Shown: in pieces, positions 22,699 through 34,253 of the stretch
Position numbering within the stretch: position 1 is the first letter of the stretch
Layout of the letters: every line of letters begins with the position of its first letter
Assembly (NCBI RefSeq): GCF_031755915.1
Contig: NC_083379.1
Span: 13,129,501 to 13,193,500, forward strand
Direction of reading: 5' to 3'
DNA length: 64,000 nucleotides
Source: Ziziphus jujuba
Taxonomy: Eukaryota; Streptophyta; Magnoliopsida; Rosales; Rhamnaceae
Notes under the pieces: model-generated
What the model was told of the DNA's origin: nothing
The model's database searches: none
The model's input: the letters and a program-made list of their open reading frames with translations, nothing else
Made by a program: the position numbers and the translations under genes

Positions 22699-22815
22699 AA
22701 CAAGTAGGAGACACCTCACTACTATTTGATCAGCTTATTCACCTTTAGTTTTATCACCTTAACAAGAATTAGAGATAATATTGGTTAAACACTTGGCATT
22801 TTGGGTCAGGAAATT
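22699..22815 (-). pseudogene. Fossil terminal exon and 3' UTR of an older F-box gene
   Basis: Aligns with 19998-20113, the end of exon 3 and the 3' UTR of copy 1. The coding part 22759-22815 reads NFLTQNAKCLTNIISNSC before the stop, against NFLTRNAKGLTNIICNSC in copy 1. Nothing else of that gene was found, so it is a relic of an earlier head-to-tail duplication. The same relic occurs in every unit: 28632-28688, 34511-34567, 40382-40438, 46255-46311 and 52126-52182 (coding part only). Confidence 0.82.
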
Positions 22816-25146
22816 ATACGCAATTAAATATATAAATTAATTAATTAAAAACAAACTATATTATCAGTCAACATCTAGTCATTCAATTTTTAAGGAGGTT
22901 ATGTACAAAAGGCATAATTTTTTAGTATTCCTTATTACTTGTAGATAAATATATATATATATATATATATATTTAATTTTTTATATTATTTTACACAAAA
23001 AATAAAATTAATTTGGAAAATTATTTTTTTAATATGACAAATTTAACAATTTTTTCAAAGAAAATAAGACTAATTATGCAACAAATAATTGAGTTTAGGA
23101 AGCACGGTAACAAAATAATAATAAGTAATCCTTAGAGACCAAAGTTCAAAATATAGTATTTATGTTAAATATAATAGTGATAATACTGAACTTCTTCTTT
23201 GTCTACCATCTCCTCTGACTAGGAAAGCCGAGATGAGTTCGTCGTCTATAAAAAGAAAAAATATAAGCAAATGGAGTTATCCGTGCGAACCGTGCCCATA
23301 ACTAGCTGAAAAACTTTTTATCCAAGAAGTTTGATCGAAATTCGCAATATGATGAATTAGTAGAGCTTCTTGTTCTTAGTTGTTGTGGGTTCAGTTACTA
23401 TCTTCTTGTAACTTTTTGTGTATATTTTGGGTGATCGTAGAGATTAATGCATGCTTGCCAGTTTGATTTTCTTGATGATTTCTATTTACTTGAGATGGAT
23501 AAGAAAGGTTTCCCTAATTAACCCAGTTCAATTTCTCTGCTTTTAAAACCAATTTACATCGAAATTGATCTTACAGAGATAGAAATTTAGAAAATGCTTT
23601 GGAGTTGGAAGATATATACAACGCCCTTTAGTTTTGCTACAGGCATGTTGGTTTTGTGTTTGTAAGCTGCCCATTGTATAAAAAGGAAAACAAACAGCAT
23701 ATACTGAAATATCAGATTGATGAAATTTTCCACCAGAATACTTTTCTTGTTTATATATCATTAACTTTTTTACCAAGAGCAACTAAAATGGATAAATTCA
23801 AAGGTTTTTATTTTTTATTTTTTAAACGAAACATAAAACTGAAATTGTGGTTTTAATAGATCAGAGATGGTTACGGTGGGTTTGGTAATTGAACAGTTAC
23901 TTTCTTTTTTATATTTTTTTATTTAAAAAGGTTAATTTAATTTACAATTTAATAGATTTAAAATAAGTTAAAAGATTTGACGTAATGTTATAGAATTCTA
24001 TAAATTTCGTAAAAAAATTTATAAAAATTCAATAAAATTTTTGGGATCAATGTTAAATTTTATATCAATAATTTTCTTCACAACTTAATTTTTAAAATCT
24101 TTTTAAATTCATTAAAATCAATTATTTTTAAAATTATTTAAAATCAATGATTTTTTGAATATTTCTATATTTTAAAAACAATTTATAAAGTCTTAAGTGA
24201 ATGAACTTAGATTTTATGAACTTTTATAAAATACATAAAAATATAAATTGAATATCATTAAATTTGTATAAACTTCTTTAAAATTTAAATAGAATATTTC
24301 TAAAATGTTTAAATACTTTAAACTTTAAATTGAATATACTCAATATTTTTTTCTTTTTCAAAAATATTATTTAATCGAAAAATAGGTGATTTACATATGT
24401 TTGTTTTTTAACTCTTTGTTTATTCAAAATCATGCCAGTTAAGTAGATAATTCTCTAAGCCATCTTTTATTGTTACACATACTAAATTTGTTAACCAAAA
24501 TTTTGATAAATAATAATATGATAATATACGAATAGTTGATAAATTATTCATGCTTTATAATTATAAAAGAAAAATTAATTCTATAATGCTAATTTACTAT
24601 TCACTCAAAGTTTGATCGACAAATTTGACATATATAGAATTATTGTTTAACATATATACTATATATAAAAATAAAAAGGTTTAAATTCACTTATAAAAAA
24701 AAAATTAAACTATTGAGAAAGAAGTCAAAAACTAGAAAATTTTGTAAATCTATAAATTACAAAAGTTAATTTGGCTTTTGTCTTATATAAAAGTTTAAGA
24801 TTGCGTATCTATTTGATAAAGCTATTTTTTAAATAAAAAAGTCTACTCAAAAGTTTAAAAAAAAAAATTTGTTAAAAGGTAAAAATATTTGATAAGTGTC
24901 AATAAACATTTGTCGATCAAAAAAATAATTTTTTTAATAAATCTAAATTTTAAATTTTTTTATAATTTTTTAACATATATACAAATTTTTTTATTTATAA
25001 TCAAATAATTATTAGTATTTTAATAAATATTTTTTTACAAAAATCTATTATATAAAATTTTACAAATTAAAACTCTACGTTTTATCTCCTATATGAAACG
25101 GATACTTAACATGATGTTTTATAAACTTCCCAAGAAAGCGTAGTGA
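22816..25146. other. AT-rich spacer of unit 1
   Basis: Very AT-rich, with an AT dinucleotide run near 22949-22973 whose length differs between units, and long stretches of TTTAAA/AAATTT words at 23880-25080. Short open frames (for example 23543-23782 on the minus strand and 23656-23856 on the plus strand) have no domain and are identical between units only because the units are. I see no gene here. Equivalent spacers fill the same part of units 2-6. Confidence 0.6.
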
Positions 25147-26326
25147 TTTTTTTTTTTTTTTTTTGGTAATTATCCTGCATTAATGCACAAAAGAAAACCC
25201 CACCATAGGGCTTACACCAGAGAGGAAGGGGACCCTTCCTCAGAAGAAAGCAAATAAAAAATAAACTAGGGAAAAGGGGCAATGCAAGACCTTCCCAAAT
25301 GCCATAAACAGAACCTCTCAAAGCCCACTTCACTAAGGCATCAGCAAGATGATTTTCAATCCTAGGAGACCGGTCTAAGGACCAATCATTAGTTGCAAAA
25401 AGCTCTCTCAAATGGAGAATATCAAAACGAGAATCCCATATACAAGGATCATCCTTTCCATTAATCTGGTTCACCACACTCTGGGCGTCACTCCACCAAC
25501 CTAAATCCTTCCACCCTTTCCCCAAAGCCACCTCAGAAGCCCAAGATAAAGCTTTAATTTTTGCTAGCTCCACTGAATCAGAGATCATGCCTTTAGCAGT
25601 AGCTAAGATGACATTCCCATAAGCGTTCCTGACAACCAAGGCAATAGCACTTTTGCGCCCCTTGACTGCAACATCTACATTGACTACCAATCTACCCGGT
25701 GCAGGGCAAAACCAATGTTTAGGGTGATCCAACTTGGGCTCTTTCAAACCCCAAGTTCTCATTCCTTCCAAAAATTCATCCACCATGAACTCAAACCTCC
25801 TCACCAACACAGCTATACAATTATCTTTCTGGAACAACTTCTCATTCCTTATGCCCGATATCACATAAAGAAGGCAACAAAAGACCAAAGAAAGAGAATT
25901 AGGATCGGTGTCAAATCTATCCAAAGTAAGTGGGTTCAAGCACCAAGTAACCAACTCCTCAATATTATTGCAATTAATATCTTCGAGTCATAATCCCCAT
26001 ATGCTTCCAAATGCCACAGCTTTCGAAACTGGGCATTCTTTGAATAGGTGAAAGCTAGATTCCTCCTTTTCTCCACATAACGAACAAAAGACATCTCCTA
26101 CTTTAAACATGTACCCAATGGCTTGCTTGGTGGGTAGCACCTACGCAACCACTCTCCAAAGGAAAATCTTGACTTGTTCATGTAGGTTGGACTTCCAAAT
26201 AGCTTGCCAAATTCCTACTTGGGCTAAACCCAAGTCTTTTTGAAGCAGCTCACTACAACTCTTCACTGTGAATATGCAATTACCACTTCCTGTCCATAAA
26301 AGGCTATCCTCGCAAAGACTCCTTGG
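25147..26326 (-). mobile_element. 5'-truncated LINE (plant L1-like) tail, copy 1
   Basis: On the minus strand: zinc-binding RT-associated domain (zf-RVT, TVKSCSELL..., VKIFLWRV, CSLCGEKEESSFHLFKECP), then RNase H-like RVT_3 domain (VNVDVAVKGRKSAIALVVRN, WWSDAQSVVNQI, ENHLADALVKWAL), then a poly(A) tail seen as an 18-base T run at 25147-25164. The RT core and everything upstream are missing. In-frame stops at 26141-26143 (TAG) and 25988-25990 (TGA) show it is dead. The RNase H part is open for 282 codons (25106-25954). This copy has CGG (R) where the other five units have TGG (W), with the difference at 25372. Confidence 0.87.
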
Positions 26327-28374
26327 TGTAACAAACCATAGCAAACCTTCAACCAATTGCACAATATTATGCTTTCTGTACTTCACTTCTACCTTTAAAT
26401 GTTTGAGATCGTACAATGGAGAAATCATGGTCTCTCTTATGTTTTCAGGATAAATCAATACCTTTCAAAAGTTATAGAAAACAAACAAACAAGTTCAAGG
26501 TCAATCACTTTTTGAATAATAATAAAATTGAAAAATATATAAAATATATATTTAAAAAAAAAAAAAAAAAAAAACCCCACACACACACACCCACCCACAC
26601 GCCCACACACACTAAAGAAAGCATTAGTACTGCTACCGACACCTAGCTGGTTAATTACCAATGGATGTGGCAATTAAAGTGCCATAATGATGTGTAACTA
26701 TTTTATTGATGAAAAATTAATATAAACTAAATATGATTAAGTGAAATTCAATATAAAGCAATAAGATAATGATATGTCATTTATTTGGTACTAATATCAT
26801 CATTGTAAATAAAAAAAGTAAGATATAAAATGGTTTAGTAAAAAAAGAAAGAGAGTGAGACAATATGGATAGGTAGGTATTACCTCTGTAGAGACATCAT
26901 GTAGAAACAAAGTTTCGCATTGATTAAAGGATCCAATAAAATTCCTGAAAGGTCGATGATACTGTTCCGAGATAAGAGAAGGTCTATTCAACCATAGTTT
27001 GGCATGAAGCTTAGACTTAGAGATGAGGAGCGGAGGTGAAGGCAGTAAATCCCCTCTGTAAATGAATGAAACTAAGTTTGGAGCTTCAATCTCAACTGTA
27101 GACAAATTCGCACATGTGCTCAAATTCAAGCTTCTTAGTTTCCCACCACAAAACTCAAGCTTGTTCAATAAATTGCACCCTTTCAGCTCCAAGTGCTCAA
27201 GAAATAGAAATCTAGATAAATTGTCTTCAACCCATTTATCTGTCACAACACTAGCACCCCCCAGTTTCAGGCTTTTGAGATTTTTACAGTTGCCGATATT
27301 CATGCTCTTACAATGATTTTTCTTCTCCAAATCAAATACAAAAGATTCAAGGTATGGGGCTGTAATGTGAATATTCTCTAGTCCTTGACATTTCATCAAA
27401 ATCAAAGTTCTCAGATTGTTGCTGCTAAAACAAATATTCTTCAATCTTGTACAGTCATACAGCTTAAGAGTCTCAAGCAAGTTCAAGCTAGAAACATGGT
27501 CCGAAAACCACTCATTAGTTATAATTTCTGTGCTCTTGAACCGTAGGAATTTAAGAGTCTTGAAAGAGTTGGGATCGAATAATATTTGACTTTGTTTTTG
27601 AAACAGCACATAAGCTGAGTATGAAAAAGATTCAAGACGGGCCTGAGGATCGATGCTAATCTTCACCAGCTGGGGACAAGAATTCAATACAACATGCTTG
27701 AGTTTATCACCAAGCAAGCTAATAGTTTCTAACCCAGTGCAGTAATTGAGACTAACATCCTCGATCAATGGACAGCTCAAAACCAAATTACGATGCTCCA
27801 ACTTCAAATTAAACCCATTAATCTTCAATCTAGTGAGGTGTTGGGCTGAAAAGATGGTATTTTGCAAATTGCAAACTTGGATTTCTTTGCTCAAGGGATA
27901 AACCCTTTCATTTGTCAAATTAAGCTCTTTGACTTTGTTGACCAATGAAAAATCTACCATCTTAGAAGCCAAAACATCACTAGTTAATGGACTCACAAAA
28001 CTCAGCCTGGGAAAACAAGTATCACTGTGATAATGAGTAAGTAATTCAAGAGATTTAGCCACAAAATCAGGGAAGAAGGAAATAATTTGGTAAGATTTAA
28101 ATTTTTTTGAGCTTTTTGTGAATGAATCGAAATTGAAATCGAGTACTGGAATGGATTTAAATGCAGAGAAAAACTTCTTGGAAGTCAAGCTGAAACGAAT
28201 TGCATCCTCCAAAGAAAGCAAAGACGTGATTTTGATGATCAATGATTCAGGCAAGTCTGAGATTAGGTCATGATCATGATGGATTTTCTCTAATTCTTCC
28301 ATCTTCTTTATTTTCTTCAATGGCTGATCAACATAATATTCTCTCAAACTCGAATTCAAAGTTTCTTCTTCCAT
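26141..28374 (-). CDS. F-box/LRR-LINE chimeric gene, copy 2
   Basis: Exon 1 is 26884-28374 and encodes the same protein sequence as copy 1 (F-box plus LRRs). The intron is 26462-26883. Exon 2 is 26141-26461: its first 44 codons are F-box-derived (to LLWFV), then the frame crosses the unit junction at 26327-26333 and continues without a stop for 62 codons of the LINE zf-RVT domain (TPRSLCEDSLLWTGSGNC to LWRVVA), ending in TAG at 26141-26143. The predicted product is about 603 residues, with the last half of the FBD region and exon 3 replaced by LINE sequence. The F-box and LRR parts are intact, so SCF assembly and target binding could persist; expression is unknown. The alternative is a transcribed pseudogene. 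Confidence 0.7.
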
Positions 28375-28817
28375 CTGATCGCAAGTTCTTTTTTTTATCA
28401 CATTAAATTCTAATGTTAAAGCTAGAATTTTATATAGCATAGGGGTTTTCTGATATTCATTATTCCAATTTAGATTAGGAAACCTCTAATTTCCAAATTA
28501 GATTAGGATGTATAGGGGTTTTCTGATATTCATTATTCTAATTAGATTAGGAAACCTCTAAGTAACTCCAGAACAAGTAGGAGACACCTCACTACTATTT
28601 GATCAGCTTATTCACCTTTAGTTTTATCACCTTAACAAGAATTAGAGATAATATTGGTTAAACACTTGGCATTTTGGGTCAGGAAATTATACGCAATTAA
28701 ATATATAAATTAATTAATTAAAAACAAACTATATTATCAGTCAACATCTAGTCATTCAATTTTTAAGGAGGTTATGTACAAAAGGCATAATTTTTTAGTA
28801 TTCCTTATTACTTGTAG

Positions 28818-28854
<37 letters not shown>

Positions 28855-31800
28855 ATTTTTTATATTATTTTACACAAAAAATAAAATTAATTTGGAAAAT
28901 TATTTTTTTAATATGACAAATTTAACAATTTTTTCAAAGAAAATAAGACTAATTATGCAACAAATAATTGAGTTTAGGAAGCACGGTAACAAAATAATAA
29001 TAAGTAATCCTTAGAGACCAAAGTTCAAAATATAGTATTTATGTTAAATATAATAGTGATAATACTGAACTTCTTCTTTGTCTACCATCTCCTCTGACTA
29101 GGAAAGCCGAGATGAGTTCGTCGTCTATAAAAAGAAAAAATATAAGCAAATGGAGTTATCCGTGCGAACCGTGCCCATAACTAGCTGAAAAACTTTTTAT
29201 CCAAGAAGTTTGATCGAAATTCGCAATATGATGAATTAGTAGAGCTTCTTGTTCTTAGTTGTTGTGGGTTCAGTTACTATCTTCTTGTAACTTTTTGTGT
29301 ATATTTTGGGTGATCGTAGAGATTAATGCATGCTTGCCAGTTTGATTTTCTTGATGATTTCTATTTACTTGAGATGGATAAGAAAGGTTTCCCTAATTAA
29401 CCCAGTTCAATTTCTCTGCTTTTAAAACCAATTTACATCGAAATTGATCTTACAGAGATAGAAATTTAGAAAATGCTTTGGAGTTGGAAGATATATACAA
29501 CGCCCTTTAGTTTTGCTACAGGCATGTTGGTTTTGTGTTTGTAAGCTGCCCATTGTATAAAAAGGAAAACAAACAGCATATACTGAAATATCAGATTGAT
29601 GAAATTTTCCACCAGAATACTTTTCTTGTTTATATATCATTAACTTTTTTACCAAGAGCAACTAAAATGGATAAATTCAAAGGTTTTTATTTTTTATTTT
29701 TTAAACGAAACATAAAACTGAAATTGTGGTTTTAATAGATCAGAGATGGTTACGGTGGGTTTGGTAATTGAACAGTTACTTTCTTTTTTATATTTTTTTA
29801 TTTAAAAAGGTTAATTTAATTTACAATTTAATAGATTTAAAATAAGTTAAAAGATTTGACGTAATGTTATAGAATTCTATAAATTTCGTAAAAAAATTTA
29901 TAAAAATTCAATAAAATTTTTGGGATCAATGTTAAATTTTATATCAATAATTTTCTTCACAACTTAATTTTTAAAATCTTTTTAAATTCATTAAAATCAA
30001 TTATTTTTAAAATTATTTAAAATCAATGATTTTTTGAATATTTCTATATTTTAAAAACAATTTATAAAGTCTTAAGTGAATGAACTTAGATTTTATGAAC
30101 TTTTATAAAATACATAAAAATATAAATTGAATATCATTAAATTTGTATAAACTTCTTTAAAATTTAAATAGAATATTTCTAAAATGTTTAAATACTTTAA
30201 ACTTTAAATTGAATATACTCAATATTTTTTTCTTTTTCAAAAATATTATTTAATCGAAAAATAGGTGATTTACATATGTTTGTTTTTTAACTCTTTGTTT
30301 ATTCAAAATCATGCCAGTTAAGTAGATAATTCTCTAAGCCATCTTTTATTGTTACACATACTAAATTTGTTAACCAAAATTTTGATAAATAATAATATGA
30401 TAATATACGAATAGTTGATAAATTATTCATGCTTTATAATTATAAAAGAAAAATTAATTCTATAATGCTAATTTACTATTCACTCAAAGTTTGATCGACA
30501 AATTTGACATATATAGAATTATTGTTTAACATATATACTATATATAAAAATAAAAAGGTTTAAATTCACTTATAAAAAAAAAATTAAACTATTGAGAAAG
30601 AAGTCAAAAACTAGAAAATTTTGTAAATCTATAAATTACAAAAGTTAATTTGGCTTTTGTCTTATATAAAAGTTTAAGATTGCGTATCTATTTGATAAAG
30701 CTATTTTTTAAATAAAAAAGTCTACTCAAAAGTTTAAAAAAAAAAATTTGTTAAAAGGTAAAAATATTTGATAAGTGTCAATAAACATTTGTCGATCAAA
30801 AAAATAATTTTTTTAATAAATCTAAATTTTAAATTTTTTTATAATTTTTTAACATATATACAAATTTTTTTATTTATAATCAAATAATTATTAGTATTTT
30901 AATAAATATTTTTTTACAAAAATCTATTATATAAAATTTTACAAATTAAAACTCTACGTTTTATCTCCTATATGAAACGGATACTTAACATGATGTTTTA
31001 TAAACTTCCCAAGAAAGCGTAGTGATTTTTTTTTTTTTTTTTTGGTAATTATCCTGCATTAATGCACAAAAGAAAACCCCACCATAGGGCTTACACCAGA
31101 GAGGAAGGGGACCCTTCCTCAGAAGAAAGCAAATAAAAAATAAACTAGGGAAAAGGGGCAATGCAAGACCTTCCCAAATGCCATAAACAGAACCTCTCAA
31201 AGCCCACTTCACTAAGGCATCAGCAAGATGATTTTCAATCCTAGGAGACCAGTCTAAGGACCAATCATTAGTTGCAAAAAGCTCTCTCAAATGGAGAATA
31301 TCAAAACGAGAATCCCATATACAAGGATCATCCTTTCCATTAATCTGGTTCACCACACTCTGGGCGTCACTCCACCAACCTAAATCCTTCCACCCTTTCC
31401 CCAAAGCCACCTCAGAAGCCCAAGATAAAGCTTTAATTTTTGCTAGCTCCACTGAATCAGAGATCATGCCTTTAGCAGTAGCTAAGATGACATTCCCATA
31501 AGCGTTCCTGACAACCAAGGCAATAGCACTTTTGCGCCCCTTGACTGCAACATCTACATTGACTACCAATCTACCCGGTGCAGGGCAAAACCAATGTTTA
31601 GGGTGATCCAACTTGGGCTCTTTCAAACCCCAAGTTCTCATTCCTTCCAAAAATTCATCCACCATGAACTCAAACCTCCTCACCAACACAGCTATACAAT
31701 TATCTTTCTGGAACAACTTCTCATTCCTTATGCCCGATATCACATAAAGAAGGCAACAAAAGACCAAAGAAAGAGAATTAGGATCGGTGTCAAATCTATC

Positions 31801-32208
31801 CAAAGTAAGTGGGTTCAAGCACCAAGTAACCAACTCCTCAATATTATTGCAATTAATATCTTCGAGTCATAATCCCCATATGCTTCCAAATGCCACAGCT
31901 TTCGAAACTGGGCATTCTTTGAATAGGTGAAAGCTAGATTCCTCCTTTTCTCCACATAACGAACAAAAGACATCTCCTACTTTAAACATGTACCCAATGG
32001 CTTGCTTGGTGGGTAGCACCTACGCAACCACTCTCCAAAGGAAAATCTTGACTTGTTCATGTAGGTTGGACTTCCAAATAGCTTGCCAAATTCCTACTTG
32101 GGCTAAACCCAAGTCTTTTTGAAGCAGCTCACTACAACTCTTCACTGTGAATATGCAATTACCACTTCCTGTCCATAAAAGGCTATCCTCGCAAAGACTC
32201 CTTGGTGT
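26330..32208 (-). repeat. Tandem unit 2 of 6 (5879 bp)
   Basis: Same content as unit 1. It has the longest AT microsatellite (near 28820-28851), which explains most of the extra length. The promoter duplication starts at 28439 and the fossil exon is at 28632-28688. Confidence 0.93.
31026..32205 (-). mobile_element. 5'-truncated LINE tail, copy 2
   Basis: Same zf-RVT and RNase H remnants as copy 1, with the poly(A) tail seen as T at 31026-31043. The RNase H frame is 30985-31833. It has W and R at the two variable residues. Confidence 0.87.
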
Positions 32209-34253
32209 AACAAACCATAGCAAACCTTCAACCAATTGCACAATATTATGCTTTCTGTACTTCACTTCTACCTTTAAATGTTTGAGATCGTACAATGGAG
32301 AAATCATGGTCTCTCTTATGTTTTCAGGATAAATCAATACCTTTCAAAAGTTATAGAAAACAAACAAACAAGTTCAAGGTCAATCACTTTTTGAATAATA
32401 ATAAAATTGAAAAATATATAAAATATATATTTAAAAAAAAAAAAAAAAAAAAACCCCACACACACACACCCACCCACACGCCCACACACACTAAAGAAAG
32501 CATTAGTACTGCTACCGACACCTAGCTGGTTAATTACCAATGGATGTGGCAATTAAAGTGCCATAATGATGTGTAACTATTTTATTGATGAAAAATTAAT
32601 ATAAACTAAATATGATTAAGTGAAATTCAATATAAAGCAATAAGATAATGATATGTCATTTATTTGGTACTAATATCATCATTGTAAATAAAAAAAGTAA
32701 GATATAAAATGGTTTAGTAAAAAAAGAAAGAGAGTGAGACAATATGGATAGGTAGGTATTACCTCTGTAGAGACATCATGTAGAAACAAAGTTTCGCATT
32801 GATTAAAGGATCCAATAAAATTCCTGAAAGGTCGATGATACTGTTCCGAGATAAGAGAAGGTCTATTCAACCATAGTTTGGCATGAAGCTTAGACTTAGA
32901 GATGAGGAGCGGAGGTGAAGGCAGTAAATCCCCTCTGTAAATGAATGAAACTAAGTTTGGAGCTTCAATCTCAACTGTAGACAAATTCGCACATGTGCTC
33001 AAATTCAAGCTTCTTAGTTTCCCACCACAAAACTCAAGCTTGTTCAATAAATTGCACCCTTTCAGCTCCAAGTGCTCAAGAAATAGAAATCTAGATAAAT
33101 TGTCTTCAACCCATTTATCTGTCACAACACTAGCACCCCCCAGTTTCAGGCTTTTGAGATTTTTACAGTTGCCGATATTCATGCTCTTACAATGATTTTT
33201 CTTCTCCAAATCAAATACAAAAGATTCAAGGTATGGGGCTGTAATGTGAATATTCTCTAGTCCTTGACATTTCATCAAAATCAAAGTTCTCAGATTGTTG
33301 CTGCTAAAACAAATATTCTTCAATCTTGTACAGTCATACAGCTTAAGAGTCTCAAGCAAGTTCAAGCTAGAAACATGGTCCGAAAACCACTCATTAGTTA
33401 TAATTTCTGTGCTCTTGAACCGTAGGAATTTAAGAGTCTTGAAAGAGTTGGGATCGAATAATATTTGACTTTGTTTTTGAAACAGCACATAAGCTGAGTA
33501 TGAAAAAGATTCAAGACGGGCCTGAGGATCGATGCTAATCTTCACCAGCTGGGGACAAGAATTCAATACAACATGCTTGAGTTTATCACCAAGCAAGCTA
33601 ATAGTTTCTAACCCAGTGCAGTAATTGAGACTAACATCCTCGATCAATGGACAGCTCAAAACCAAATTACGATGCTCCAACTTCAAATTAAACCCATTAA
33701 TCTTCAATCTAGTGAGGTGTTGGGCTGAAAAGATGGTATTTTGCAAATTGCAAACTTGGATTTCTTTGCTCAAGGGATAAACCCTTTCATTTGTCAAATT
33801 AAGCTCTTTGACTTTGTTGACCAATGAAAAATCTACCATCTTAGAAGCCAAAACATCACTAGTTAATGGACTCACAAAACTCAGCCTGGGAAAACAAGTA
33901 TCACTGTGATAATGAGTAAGTAATTCAAGAGATTTAGCCACAAAATCAGGGAAGAAGGAAATAATTTGGTAAGATTTAAATTTTTTTGAGCTTTTTGTGA
34001 ATGAATCGAAATTGAAATCGAGTACTGGAATGGATTTAAATGCAGAGAAAAACTTCTTGGAAGTCAAGCTGAAACGAATTGCATCCTCCAAAGAAAGCAA
34101 AGACGTGATTTTGATGATCAATGATTCAGGCAAGTCTGAGATTAGGTCATGATCATGATGGATTTTCTCTAATTCTTCCATCTTCTTTATTTTCTTCAAT
34201 GGCTGATCAACATAATATTCTCTCAAACTCGAATTCAAAGTTTCTTCTTCCAT
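32020..34253 (-). CDS. F-box/LRR-LINE chimeric gene, copy 3
   Basis: Exons 32763-34253 and 32020-32340, with structure and predicted protein identical to copy 2. The in-frame crossing from FBD-like sequence into LINE zf-RVT lies at about 32206-32212. The upstream in-frame ATG at 34319 overlaps the TATA box, as in copy 1. Confidence 0.7.

Larger units (their letters stand above)
20455..26329 (-). repeat. Tandem unit 1 of 6 (5875 bp)
   Basis: Runs from the AACA microhomology inside exon 2 of F-box copy 1 to the 'tgt' LTR remnant before unit 2. Contents on the minus strand: LINE tail, AT-rich spacer, fossil exon, F-box exon 1, intron 1, first part of exon 2. Left of 20455 the sequence is the native gene end. 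Intron 1 has the longest A run of the six units, near 20680-20702. Confidence 0.93.

Noticed and set aside
23543..23782. 79-codon minus-strand frame and 66-codon plus-strand frame (23656-23856) repeated in all units
   Set aside because: They overlap on opposite strands in AT-rich spacer, have no domain, and are conserved only because the whole unit is duplicated.
25715..25993. 92-codon plus-strand frame repeated six times
   Set aside because: Antisense shadow of the LINE RNase H region.
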